From the NCBI GenBank assembly GCA_000752035.1, contig CCFE01000010.1:1-64000 (forward strand): a stretch of DNA of 64,000 nt, written 5' to 3'. The notes under the pieces are model-generated. The model did no database searches. It was not told where the DNA came from and worked only from the letters and a program-made list of their open reading frames with translations. The stretch is from Bacillus rubiinfantis. GTDB taxonomy: Bacteria > Bacillota > Bacilli > Bacillales > Cytobacillaceae. Each line of letters opens with the position of its first letter. Within the stretch, counting starts at the first letter, position 1. The translations under genes and the position numbers were made by a program. This document shows positions 34,165 to 42,988 of the stretch, piece by piece.

Positions 34165-34608
34165 TTAAACAAGTGTTGCTAGTCCCCAGAATCCTTTCTT
34201 GGTTTCGCCTTCCTGCCGGTTCCTTTCCATATACAGACAGTAGTTGTCCCATCCGTACATATCCATTTTGGTCGCGCGGTCAAAATGAATCTTTTGAATC
34301 AATACGTCACATTCGTTGGTTGGCACATAGAAACGCTCGAACCCTTTATGATCCATAGTTGACACCGGGTACGGGCAACACGAGAGGATGTTATAGCGAT
34401 AGGACAGGTGTTTTTTTCCCTTATGATCGCTGATCCTAATACTGTTGCTGACTCCGTAATCAAGTTTCAAGTAGATACTGTTCGTGCTGTAACTGTCATA
34501 GCGTTGAATAATGATCCCTTTCTTCTTCAAACACGCGATAATGTAGTCTACCGTCTCTTGCAGTTTCTTCTCAATCTTCCGGTTGCGGGGAGGTTTCCTT
34601 TTAGCCAT
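34165..34608 (-). CDS. Hypothetical protein
   Basis: About 147 residues, basic. It starts with a K/R-rich segment (AKRKPPRNRKIEKK), followed by a mixed alpha/beta part with several Tyr residues. The start at 34,608 has GGGGGAT upstream. It lies immediately before the primase-like gene in operon 2 and may be a replication accessory protein. No domain recognised. Confidence 0.65.
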   Translation of the reverse strand: MAKRKPPRNRKIEKKLQETVDYIIACLKKKGIIIQRYDSYSTNSIYLKLDYGVSNSIRISDHKGKKHLSYRYNILSCCPYPVSTMDHKGFERFYVPTNECDVLIQKIHFDRATKMDMYGWDNYCLYMERNRQEGETKKGFWGLATLV

Positions 34609-34811
34609 GAGCCTATCCCCCTTAGCAAACACTCATCTTCTGAACGAACTCTGTAATCAATTCCGTTATCGAATGTCCACTTCTTGAAGTCTTCCTTACA
34701 AATGTAATTTTCATGCCGAGCATTGAATCTTGCGTGATTCAAAAACGTCTGCCCGCTGCATCCCTTGCCTTCCACAAGTTCCGCGTCTTCATCAACCCAG
34801 TAAAGGACCAT
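34548..34811 (-). CDS. Small hypothetical protein
   Basis: About 87 residues with GKGCSGQTFLNHARFN and two further Cys (YICKEDF, DECLLRG). The start at 34,811 has AAAGGAG at good spacing. Its 3' end overlaps the next gene by 61 nt, and the basic last 15 residues may be out-of-frame extension after an ancestral stop was lost. Function unknown. Confidence 0.55.
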   Translation of the reverse strand: MVLYWVDEDAELVEGKGCSGQTFLNHARFNARHENYICKEDFKKWTFDNGIDYRVRSEDECLLRGIGSWLKGNLPATGRLRRNCKRR

Positions 34812-34897
34812 ACTTACCAACTCCTTTTGTTATTTTGAATGAAGCAAAAGACATTCCGAATGAACCAGAATGTCCTTGTCAGAAACGATAGCAAGGG

Positions 34898-35563
34898 TTA
34901 CATGTACCCCTTTTCTTTTAAGGAAATGAACCGGTGATCACCGATGATGATGTGATCGAGACAGTCCACTCCCATGAGTTTTCCCGCTTCGACAAGCCGT
35001 TTCGTGACTTCAACGTCTTCCGTGCTTGGACTAGGATGCCCACTGGGATGATTATGACTTACAATTATCGAGGCTGCCGAGTGACGGAATGCTTCTTTGT
35101 AAATCTCGCGCGGATGCACGATACTAGCATTCAGGCTTCCGATGAAGATGGTCTTTTTCGCGATAACTTCATTCTTCGTATTCAGCATCAACGCGACAAA
35201 ATGTTCCTGCGTCAAATCCTTCATTTCATCCATCAGATAACTAGCTGCGTCTTCCGGGCTGCGAATCGTATAGCGTGAAGCCGCCTTGCCGGTGGATCGG
35301 AATTTCTTCGAAAGCAGGAATGCTGCATGTAGTTCCAATGCCTTTAATTCGGTCAATCCTTCACTTTTCAACTCTTGCACGCTCATTTCGATCAGTGTAC
35401 GAATCCCCTTTGAAGCAAGTCTGCCGGACAATTCAGGAGTTGCTTGTCTTCCTAGCAAAACTGCAAGCAATTCCTGCAATTCGACTGCCGATAGATCGCT
35501 TCCCATCTTGGGATACATAGATACGGATTCTCGTGCCACCTCGATATATTTTCTGTTTTCCAT
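34898..35563 (-). CDS. radC: RadC family JAMM protein
   Basis: About 221 residues. An N-terminal helix-hairpin-helix-like region is followed by the C-terminal RadC/MPN domain with the metal-binding JAMM motif SHNHPSGHPSPSTED (about residues 175-189). Despite its name, a role of RadC in repair is unproven; copies on mobile elements are common. The start at 35,563 follows AAAGGAG. It is in operon 2 upstream of the replication-type genes. Confidence 0.92.
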   Translation of the reverse strand: MENRKYIEVARESVSMYPKMGSDLSAVELQELLAVLLGRQATPELSGRLASKGIRTLIEMSVQELKSEGLTELKALELHAAFLLSKKFRSTGKAASRYTIRSPEDAASYLMDEMKDLTQEHFVALMLNTKNEVIAKKTIFIGSLNASIVHPREIYKEAFRHSAASIIVSHNHPSGHPSPSTEDVEVTKRLVEAGKLMGVDCLDHIIIGDHRFISLKEKGYM

Positions 35564-35579
35564 TTTGTTCTCCTTTCCA

Positions 35580-35612
35580 CACGAGACGGTGCATTGCAGC
35601 ACCGTCTTTCAT
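35580..35612 (-). other. Hairpin upstream of radC
   Basis: Reverse strand: GACGGTGC TGCAAT GCACCGTC, a strong stem ending 17 nt before the radC start. It lacks a T-run on this strand, so it could be an RNA-stabilising or processing element. Confidence 0.45.
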
Positions 35613-35745
35613 GTGCCGCAGTACACTCGCCTATGCGGAAGGCATATTATTTAATTAATCATTTTTATTAAACTAGTTTTGTCTTAATGTAGCTACTCCA
35701 CCCAGTTGTCATCCTTTACATAAAGTGAATCGTGTAAAATGACAA

Positions 35746-35977
35746 TTAACTTGCGTAGTGATTGAAGCCAATGCACCTGCACAAGAGGTTATCTTTGTCG
35801 TTGAAACCTGCTTCGTTAGCATGTTCCTCCGCGAAATCCGAGAGCGCGCCATATCCGCGGTGGATGATGTCCTTGGCGCCCTCCTGATTAAGTCATGTAA
35901 TTGCGTGAACCATTCGCCGACAAACTTGTTGTACTTCCCAAGATTTCCGATCCATACGCTGATTTCATGTTCGCCAT
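35746..35977 (-). pseudogene. ArdA-like antirestriction protein remnant
   Basis: After an ATG at 35,977 (AAAGAGG upstream), a shifted frame encodes EHEISVWIGNLGKYN and GEWF, matching the ArdA N-terminus (VYIANLGKYN...GEWFT). A further shift gives AKDIIHRGYGALSDFAEEHA and a stop at 35,746. The total is about half the length of ArdA (about 165 aa), so it is internally deleted and frameshifted. ArdA mimics DNA and blocks type I restriction. Confidence 0.5.
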
Positions 35978-36012
35978 TTAAATGTCCTCTTTCGATTTGC
36001 AATTTTAAATAA

Positions 36013-36056
36013 AAAAAAATCGCCACGTTCCCGGACCGGGGAAACATAACGACTTT
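36013..36056 (-). terminator. Intra-operon terminator of operon 2
   Basis: Reverse strand: a long imperfect stem GTCGTTATGTTTCCCCGG ... CCGGGAACGTGGCGAT, then TTTTTTTT. It lies between the two decayed genes. Confidence 0.75.
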
Positions 36057-36059
36057 TAT

Positions 36060-36630
36060 TGTCAACCATCTTGATTCCTGAGTGTTTTTATTCATTGCTC
36101 CATAATGGAACCGTATACCATCACCCGGAATATCTCTTTCCGTTCCGCAGTCATCAACCTCTTTTATATTTGATTTTTTAATAGCGAAATCTAGGTGTTT
36201 GCGTACAGCATCTTCCTTGATCGCAAGTGTTGCATGAGCTGCCTTTTCGGACAGTTTCTGCATGTGATCGTTCTCGATCAGGTAGATGCCTTTGATTTCA
36301 TTCCTGCAATTCGTTAGGATTGCATGAAAATGCGCTTTTGCATCCCAGACTTCGCCTTCCAAGAACTTTTCAGACATCAAGTTGATAAAGTGCGTTCCGT
36401 GTTCCCGGACGATCCAAAGGAAAGTTACGTTTTCTGCATTCCGGTACAAGGACACATATGGACGTAAAAATCCACATGATACTGTTTGACATGTCGTTCG
36501 ACCACTCCCATCATTGATCGAAGGATTGCATCGTTCCCTTTGCGAATTTTATTTCGCATGTAGCGGATATACCTTTTTTCTGTTCCTCCGACTTTTCGTA
36601 ATAGGCTAGGGTAATGTGTCTACTTACCAC
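36060..36630 (-). pseudogene. Decayed first gene of operon 2
   Basis: GTG at 36,630 (AAAGGAG upstream) begins VSRHITLAYYEKSEEQKK. One frameshift leads to RYIRYMRNKIRKGNDAILRS and VERHVKQYHVDFYVH; another near 36,455 leads to SLYRNAENVTFLW and onwards to residue NTQESRW near 36,070. The three pieces read as one protein of about 190 residues. No family recognised. It follows the leader B terminator as the DUF4258 gene follows leader A. Confidence 0.6.
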
Positions 36631-36665
36631 TTTTAAAACTCCTTTCATTTTTATTTCGAAACATA

Positions 36666-36869
36666 AAAAAGCCGATTTTCTCCTGAAGGAAACAATCGAC
36701 TTATAACTATATTTGACGCGCGAAAGCGTGAAATATCAAACTGATATAGGATGCAGACTTGCAAATTTAGACGAATTACGCCGATCCGGCCATTTCCCGA
36801 AACGGGGAATGCGTAGGTGTTGGAATTTATGTCGAATCTCCTTTGAAGGAAACAAAGGTATGACGACTT
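36666..36869 (-). promoter_or_regulatory. Structured leader RNA of operon 2, copy B
   Basis: Reverse strand, about 204 nt. The elements are the same as in copy A: AAGTCGTCA with a CCTTTG/CAAAGG hairpin, GGAGATTCGAC, a variable middle, GTTTGATATTTCACGC paired with GCGTCAAATAT, and the terminator at 36,666-36,700. Compared with copy A, the CGCG/CGCG stem is ACGC/GCGT, a compensatory change, and the first hairpin is longer. Confidence 0.75.
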
Positions 36870-36909
36870 TCACTGCAATAGTGACACAGGGATTAATTAG
36901 TGTATACCC

Positions 36910-36938
36910 ATTATAGCAAACAAACAGATAAATATCAA
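36910..36938 (-). promoter_or_regulatory. Promoter of operon 2
   Basis: Reverse strand: -35 TTGATA (36,933-36,938), 17-nt spacer, -10 TATAAT (36,910-36,915), about 40 nt before the start of leader B. A GTTACAC element upstream is also found before leader A. Confidence 0.75.
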
Positions 36939-37416
36939 CTTTTCGTGTAACATAAATCAGATAATAACAACACAAAATACAATTGAACATCAAATCAATG
37001 AATAATTTTATAACATTCGCTCAAATTCATTTTGTAGGCTAACGTCGAATGGATTCCCTTGGAATTGTTTGAATCTTAATTCACTCTTTTAAAACAACTT
37101 TATTAAATTAATATTATATGAAGTTATTCTAATTTTGTTTCCAATACAAAAAAGGAATTAAATCTTCCCCTCATCTTAATACTTCGAATACACAGTTTAG
37201 CCTAGGCTATTTTGATTAATAAAAATCTAAATAAATTCATCCTTAAAATTCTAATGTATCAGTGGGTATTTGTTTCAAAAAAATTTAAAAACTCATACTT
37301 ATTAGATATTGCCATTTTAGTAGATATAAGTTATCCTATTAAATAAATATATATGTGCACATATTCATGTAGGTGATGTTAAAATTGATAGCAAAACCTA
37401 TAGGAGGATAGAAAAA
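36939..37416. other. Intergenic between island operon 2 and ctaG
   Basis: About 480 AT-rich nt with no supported gene. No copy of the rpsI 3' sequence is present here. A ribosome site AGGAGG at about 37,402 belongs to ctaG. Confidence 0.5.
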
Positions 37417-38262
37417 GTGGAAAACATGAGCTACCCTACTAAAAATGATTTACTATTGTCATGGGACCCCTTGTTACTTATCTTTTTTTTAGCTGTTGTT
37501 GTTATTTATTTTTATTTCATAGGGCCTGCTCGGAACAAATTTAAAAATGCCGAACCCGTGAGTTTTTGGAAGAAGTCATTATTTTTATTTGGAATCCTAC
37601 TATTCTTCCTTGCAAAAGGTAGTCCAATAAATAAATTAGGGCATTACTTATTTTTAGTTCACATGACCCAGCAATCAATTTTATACCTTGCAGCTCCACC
37701 ACTAATCTTAATTGGTTTACCATCATGGTTAATAAAACCTATTTTCAAGAATCGTTATTTTTACAGAGTTTTTTCTTTATTAACAAAGCCATTCATTGCA
37801 ATTTTTCTTTTCAATACAATCTTTTCTTTTTATCATATCCCATTTATATTTGATGCAATAATGAGTAATGTGATTTTAATGAAGCTAGCAATTTTTGTTC
37901 TTTTACCTACAGCATTTATTATGTGGTGGCCAATTTTATCGCCCATTGAAGAAATTAATACTTTGAAGCCTTTACATAAAATTGCTTATATTTTTGGAAT
38001 GGGTATCTTATTAACACCTGCTTGTGCTCTTATAATATTCTCGAAGGAATTTTTATATGATACTTATATTGGTCTACCAAGGTTATTTGGAATACCATTG
38101 TTAGACGATCAACAATCTGGTGGAATTATAATGAAAATCATGCAAGAAATTATTTATGGCGGGATTATGCTTTTTACTTTCATTCAGTGGATCAAGTATG
38201 ATAAGAAAAAAACAGAGGAACTTGACAAATATAATATAGAACAAGCATCAAAATATAAATAA
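37417..38262 (+). CDS. ctaG: Cytochrome c oxidase assembly factor CtaG
   Basis: 281 residues with about seven transmembrane helices and the caa3-type CtaG signature regions (HMTQQSILYLAAPPLILIGLP; MWWPILSP). CtaG helps insert copper and assemble heme-copper oxidases in Bacillus. The start is GTG behind AGGAGG. It has its own terminator at 38,270-38,312. It probably serves the qox and CtaE-type subunits encoded further right. Confidence 0.9.
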   Translation: MENMSYPTKNDLLLSWDPLLLIFFLAVVVIYFYFIGPARNKFKNAEPVSFWKKSLFLFGILLFFLAKGSPINKLGHYLFLVHMTQQSILYLAAPPLILIGLPSWLIKPIFKNRYFYRVFSLLTKPFIAIFLFNTIFSFYHIPFIFDAIMSNVILMKLAIFVLLPTAFIMWWPILSPIEEINTLKPLHKIAYIFGMGILLTPACALIIFSKEFLYDTYIGLPRLFGIPLLDDQQSGGIIMKIMQEIIYGGIMLFTFIQWIKYDKKKTEELDKYNIEQASKYK

Positions 38263-38267
38263 TAATA

Positions 38268-38318
38268 TAGCCCAAAATACTTCTATTAGAAAAGTATTTT
38301 GGGCTTGTTAGTTTTCTA
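38268..38318 (+). terminator. Terminator after ctaG
   Basis: AGCCCAAAATACTT / AAGTATTTTGGGCT hairpin directly after ctaG, followed by a T-rich stretch. The next 440 nt to 38,758 hold no supported gene. Confidence 0.85.
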
Positions 38319-38758
38319 CAAACGTCTTTTAAAATTAAAATTCGTTAATTTAATAATTTTTTTAAAAATGGAAAACACAATATATTTCTCTTTTTCATAG
38401 AAGCATCTGTGTTTCCAAAATAGTATTATTCCTAAAATTAATTTATGAGTGGTATTTTCACTTTATCGATTTTCTTGATCACTTTCATTATCAAGTTTTT
38501 ATATAGTAATTATATTTTGTATAAATATTACCTATCGATTTATTTCATGTCAAACTGTTTCTGGCATTTAAATGATGTATGTTTCGGCAGTATGTTTATC
38601 ATCTTGAATCATTACTCGATACAAATTATGTATAGATAATTATATTTATACATAATTATTGAGCTGTGCTTATAGCGCTAACTGGCAGATTAGCGAAATA
38701 AAAAAATTATTATGATAAGATAAAACATAGAAGAGTAAAAAGAAAGTAGAGATGCTTC

Positions 38759-40087
38759 TTGCAATTTCCGATTAAAGCCAAAAAAGTTTTTTATATAGCC
38801 TTACCAGCTATCGGAGAATCTTACTTGCAAAGTTTACTTGGGGTAATTGATTCCTTTTTTGTTGCCAAATTAGGGTTGCTTGCTATTAATTCCATTGGTG
38901 TAACCAACATCTACTCCATGACCTATATTGGCGTTTTTACGGCTGTCTCTGCCACACTTTCTGTCTTTTTATCAAGAGCGTTTGGAGCAAAGGACACAAG
39001 GAGAAGCAAGTCTGTTATTTTTCACGGCCTTTTTCTTTCTGTTCTTTTGGGTTTGGTTTTCTCTTTTTTTTCCGTTGTTTTCGCCTCGGCCTTATTGGAC
39101 TGGACTGGTGCTAAAGAACCGTTAAAAGAGAATGCGTCAGTTTATTTTAAAGTGGTTCTTGGATTAACCCCTTTCATTGCCTTATTTACGGCTCAATCTG
39201 CGTCGTTTCGTGCCATAGGGGATACAAGGACCCCTTTAAAGGTTGGCATAGAAATGAATATCGTCCATGTTATACTCGATTACCTTTTGATTTTCGGAAT
39301 CGGCTCATTACATGGACTAGGGTTAACTGGGGCAGCGATAGCCATGATTTTAGCAAGAATTTATGGTTTTGTTCGACTTTTGAAAATTTCTCAACGTATC
39401 CCTTCCATTGCGTTAAAATTAAGTGATTTCGGACTTGTATGGGGTTTAGCCTGGAGTATGATTAAGTTTGCGATACCCGCCATGCTAGAAAGGCTGTCGA
39501 TGAGATTGGGGCAAGTCATATATTTTGGCTTAATTGTACGCATGGGAACAGAAGTCTATGCCACCCATAACATTGCAGGGAATTTAACCACATTCGCTTC
39601 GACAATAGGCGGAGGATTTGCTGTAGCAGCCAGTTCTTTAATTGGTCAAGCAATCGGAGAAAAGAATCAATCCGATGTGAAGGAATATCGAAAATGGAGC
39701 TATATTCAATCTGCCATTTCCATGACCTTAGTTACGGCAATTCTTGCCTTGGGAAGTCCCTGGATAGGTAAAATTTTTACGACTGAGAAAACCGTTCTTC
39801 ATTTGTTATTTATCATCTTATTAATTGATACGGTTTCTCAGCCGTTCTTGGCCTCCGTTACCATCGATGCTTCCGTGGCCCAAGCTGGCGGGAACAGTAA
39901 ATTCCCGATGATTGTCACTTTCGTTGGAATATGGGTAATCCGAACATTAGGCGTTTATATCTTTGCATGGAAACTTGGATTTGGATTACCAGCCGTATGG
40001 ACTGCCATTGCAGCCGATAATGCACTAAGAGCAGGATTATTTGCATGGTATCGCAAACAGAAAAAAGTAATCAGAGATTTGGCTTAA
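38759..40087 (+). CDS. MATE family efflux transporter
   Basis: 442 residues with about 12 transmembrane helices in two homologous halves, matching the MATE/DinF-type multidrug exporters (ALPAIGESYLQSLLGVIDSFF near the N-terminus, SFRAIGDTRTPL in the first half). MATE proteins export cationic drugs in exchange for Na+ or H+. The start is taken as TTG; an ATG 7 nt upstream is in another frame and stops at once. It is monocistronic. Confidence 0.9.
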   Translation: MQFPIKAKKVFYIALPAIGESYLQSLLGVIDSFFVAKLGLLAINSIGVTNIYSMTYIGVFTAVSATLSVFLSRAFGAKDTRRSKSVIFHGLFLSVLLGLVFSFFSVVFASALLDWTGAKEPLKENASVYFKVVLGLTPFIALFTAQSASFRAIGDTRTPLKVGIEMNIVHVILDYLLIFGIGSLHGLGLTGAAIAMILARIYGFVRLLKISQRIPSIALKLSDFGLVWGLAWSMIKFAIPAMLERLSMRLGQVIYFGLIVRMGTEVYATHNIAGNLTTFASTIGGGFAVAASSLIGQAIGEKNQSDVKEYRKWSYIQSAISMTLVTAILALGSPWIGKIFTTEKTVLHLLFIILLIDTVSQPFLASVTIDASVAQAGGNSKFPMIVTFVGIWVIRTLGVYIFAWKLGFGLPAVWTAIAADNALRAGLFAWYRKQKKVIRDLA

Positions 40088-40319
40088 TGTATATTAAGTA
40101 ATCAACTAACAGCAAGAGTGTGGAATAATTTACTTAAACAAACGGGGGCTTTTGCTCAATATCTCCAAATTATCAATAAGCTGAAAATATGCAAGCTTCC
40201 ATTCATTCCCTGCATATTCTCGGTTTATTCCATTCAAAAATCATACTGCTATAATTCACTAAACAGCCATATTCCTATTGTTCCGATGGACTTTTACCGC
40301 GGGTTGATAGACATAATAA

Positions 40320-40364
40320 ATTACCCCAGGTTGTCAAGAGGTTATTAGCAACTTGGGGTAGTTA
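40320..40364 (-). terminator. Terminator after prsA
   Basis: Reverse strand: ACTACCCCAAGTTG ... CAACCTGGGGTAAT hairpin followed by TTATT. Confidence 0.7.
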
Positions 40365-40382
40365 TAAAAGTAATTAGATGGA

Positions 40383-41249
40383 TTATTTAGAAGCGGTCCC
40401 TTTTTTAAGGATCCCTTTTAAGTCGTTATCCATTACCTCTACCTTTGCATCTTTAAGTTCTCTATCCATTACCTGCTGTACTTTATTATTGTCAATTTTA
40501 GAGACTTTTACTTTGTATTCAATCTCCTTTTTCATTTCGTCGAACGGTTTTTTCTCTTTTTTATCTGTTACCTGTATGATGTGGTAACCATTTTGGGTTT
40601 TTACAGGATCACTAATCTGATTAACGTCAAGTGCATAAGCTGCTTTTTCAAACTCCGGAACCATTTTTCCTGATCCAAACCATCCTAAATCTCCGCCTTT
40701 TTCAGCAGAACCCGTATCTTTTGATAATTCTTTTGCAAGATCCTCAAACTTACTTCCAGCATTCAATTTTTCTTTTACTTCTTGAGCCGTTTTCTCATCT
40801 TCAACTAAAATGTGTCTTGCCTTTATTTCTGGTTTGTAGTTGTCATAATATTGCTTAAGCTCTTTGTCATTAACCTTAATATCTTTTAGTGCAGCTTTTT
40901 CTATGAGTAATTGACTTTCTAAAACTTTTTTTAATTCCTTTTCATCTTTAATATTATTCTGTGCAAGAAGCATATCAAAATTTGGGCCAGCCTGCTCCTT
41001 TATTTCTTGTACTTTTTGGTCTAATTCTTCCTTCGTTACTTTGTATTTTGCTGACAAAACTTTTTCATATAAAATCTCTTGCAATGCTTGTTCACCATAT
41101 TTTTCTTTCATCACATTATAAAGTTCGTCCTTTGAAATATTGCCTACTTTTGTTTCCGCGACTACATTCGAACTACCGTTTGCAGAACTACATGCACTTA
41201 GGCTAATAACTCCCATAGCTAATGCAAGAGATAACATCCAATTTTTCAT
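40383..41249 (-). CDS. prsA: PrsA-type foldase lipoprotein (parvulin peptidyl-prolyl isomerase)
   Basis: 288 residues. The signal peptide has lipobox LSACSS (Cys-20). A helical N-terminal domain is followed by a parvulin PPIase domain at about residues 140-230 (KARHILVEDEKTA, GGDLGWFGSGKMVPEFE, GYHIIQVT). PrsA folds secreted proteins at the outer face of the membrane. This is likely one of several paralogues. ATG start, monocistronic. Confidence 0.92.
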   Translation of the reverse strand: MKNWMLSLALAMGVISLSACSSANGSSNVVAETKVGNISKDELYNVMKEKYGEQALQEILYEKVLSAKYKVTKEELDQKVQEIKEQAGPNFDMLLAQNNIKDEKELKKVLESQLLIEKAALKDIKVNDKELKQYYDNYKPEIKARHILVEDEKTAQEVKEKLNAGSKFEDLAKELSKDTGSAEKGGDLGWFGSGKMVPEFEKAAYALDVNQISDPVKTQNGYHIIQVTDKKEKKPFDEMKKEIEYKVKVSKIDNNKVQQVMDRELKDAKVEVMDNDLKGILKKGTASK

Positions 41250-41539
41250 GAGAACACTCCTCGTATATTAGTCTTTTATAATAAAAATAGGGTAAGGCCT
41301 ATGAATTTTTCTATTTAAAGTTTCACTAATCATAAAGTTCCCTATGCTTCTGCATATATTTTTCAATGACATTCTAGAACCTGGTTACCAAAGCCTCAAT
41401 ATTAATAATTACCTATATTTTATTATGTGAATATATGCTCTCCCATTCATGTATCTTCTCTTATATTATGAAGTGAACCTACTAAAAGGTCAATTTATTA
41501 TCATAGAAAGCTCACCTTCTTTTAAATTGTCAAGTCAAT

Positions 41540-41977
41540 TTACAGTAATAACCCCATAGTAACAGTTCTTGCATTAAATCCCATTTTCTCATAAATATTA
41601 ATTGCAGAGTTACCAACAAATACATTAAGGCGAACTTCAGGGTACCCTTCCTTTTTAAAATGATCAATTGCTCTACTCAGCAACTGCTGTGAAATCCTTT
41701 TTCCTCTGAATTTCTCCAAAATATAAAGTTCAAAAATAAATCCAATCTTCTTATCAGTAAATTGGTCTTGGTTTTCCCCAATTAGAATCCATCCCATTAA
41801 TTTATCGTCTTCCGTTGCTATTAAATAGAAACTTCCATATTTTAAAAGCGGTGTAACAAGCTGCTTTATTTTCCGATTAGTAGGCTTTACTTTACCCAAC
41901 GTCCCTTCAAACATCACTTGAGGGGAAAGTTTGAAAATCTGTTTTAATTCCCTGTTAGTGGGTTTTCTTATATCCAT
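41540..41977 (-). CDS. GNAT family N-acetyltransferase
   Basis: 145 residues with the GNAT fold. The acetyl-CoA binding motif A is visible as LEKFRGKRISQQLL (about residues 92-105), and motif B ends with NIYEKMGF. The substrate is unknown. ATG with GAAAGG upstream. It lies alone between prsA and the CtaE-type gene. Confidence 0.87.
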   Translation of the reverse strand: MDIRKPTNRELKQIFKLSPQVMFEGTLGKVKPTNRKIKQLVTPLLKYGSFYLIATEDDKLMGWILIGENQDQFTDKKIGFIFELYILEKFRGKRISQQLLSRAIDHFKKEGYPEVRLNVFVGNSAINIYEKMGFNARTVTMGLLL

Positions 41978-42286
41978 TTTGCTGAGTTCAAACCTTTCTC
42001 ATTCTACATTTAATCTATTTAATAATACCATCAAAATAATAATCTAATCCCACAAATATGTCTAATTCTATAGTGTTGTTAAATATTATAAAAACAGGAT
42101 TAAAATAAATATACTCTTGATTGTAAATGATTCACCCTCAACTGATGAATTTTTATCCTAACCGAAGGACCCAATTTTCCTTCAGCCGGAATATTGATTA
42201 TTTTTGTAATAGAAGGTATTCAGGATTTGAAATTGAAGGTGTTGTGTAATGACAAGAAGATGGTTTATATTTAAATCTAATTTCTA

Positions 42287-42324
42287 ACAAAAAACCTGTG
42301 TCCAATCAGGACACAGGCTACTAG
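42287..42324 (-). terminator. Terminator after ctaE-type gene
   Basis: Reverse strand: AGCCTGTGTCC TGATT GGACACAGGTTTTTTG. Confidence 0.85.
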
Positions 42325-42361
42325 GAGGCTTTCTTTCAGATTTTACTGGTAGGTTAAAGTA

Positions 42362-42988
42362 CTATCCAACAATACCTATCAAATAAACAATAGTAAAAAT
42401 AAATACCCAAACAACGTCAATAAAATGCCAGTAAAGACTTGCAACATAAAACTTTGGTGCATTATATAAATTCAATCCCCTTCTTGCATTCCTAACCATT
42501 AGGGTGATAATCCACAGGAGACCAAAAGCAACGTGAGCACCATGGAATCCGACTAGTGTATAAAATGCTGAACCAAAAGCACTTCCAGTAAAAGTATGTC
42601 CTTCCTTAACGTACTCCGAAAATTCAAATATTTCTAACCCTAAAAAGCAAGCACCTAATAGAACCGTAATTCCTAACCATAGTAACATCTTATGGAAACG
42701 GAAATTTTTCATATGATGCATTGCATAAACACTTGTCAGCGAGCTAGTTAACAGAAGCATAGTAGAGATAAAAACAATCTCCAAACTGAACAGATCTTTC
42801 GATACTGGGACGTCCGAATTAGGAACCCGGTCCCTTAATGCAAGGAATGTTGCGAACAGAGAAGCAAAAAGGACTGTCTCCCCGCCTAAAAATAACCAAA
42901 AACCCAAAAATTTATTTTTTGCCTCAAGAGTTGCTTTTTCCGGCTCAGCAGGCCAGGTTTCCGCTGTAAACTTTTCCTCATAATTCAT
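42362..42988 (-). CDS. ctaE: Cytochrome c oxidase subunit III (CtaE type), stand-alone
   Basis: About 208 residues, five transmembrane helices, with the heme-copper oxidase subunit III regions FLGFWLFLGGETVLFASLFA, FYTLVGFHGAHVAFGL and YWHFIDVVWVFIF. It is much closer to Bacillus CtaE (caa3) than to the QoxC encoded 8 kb away. No subunit I or II is adjacent, so it is an orphan copy that may exchange into the caa3 enzyme. Start at 42,988 behind GGAGGT. Confidence 0.88.
   Translation of the reverse strand: MNYEEKFTAETWPAEPEKATLEAKNKFLGFWLFLGGETVLFASLFATFLALRDRVPNSDVPVSKDLFSLEIVFISTMLLLTSSLTSVYAMHHMKNFRFHKMLLWLGITVLLGACFLGLEIFEFSEYVKEGHTFTGSAFGSAFYTLVGFHGAHVAFGLLWIITLMVRNARRGLNLYNAPKFYVASLYWHFIDVVWVFIFTIVYLIGIVG

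Noticed and set aside
36939..37416. Right end of the island at the ctaG boundary
   Set aside because: I looked for a copy of the rpsI 3' sequence here and elsewhere to the right and found none, so no right junction is called.
38445..38639. A 64-codon open frame rich in Ile, Phe and Tyr
   Set aside because: No ribosome site, low-complexity AT-rich composition, no resemblance to a known protein.
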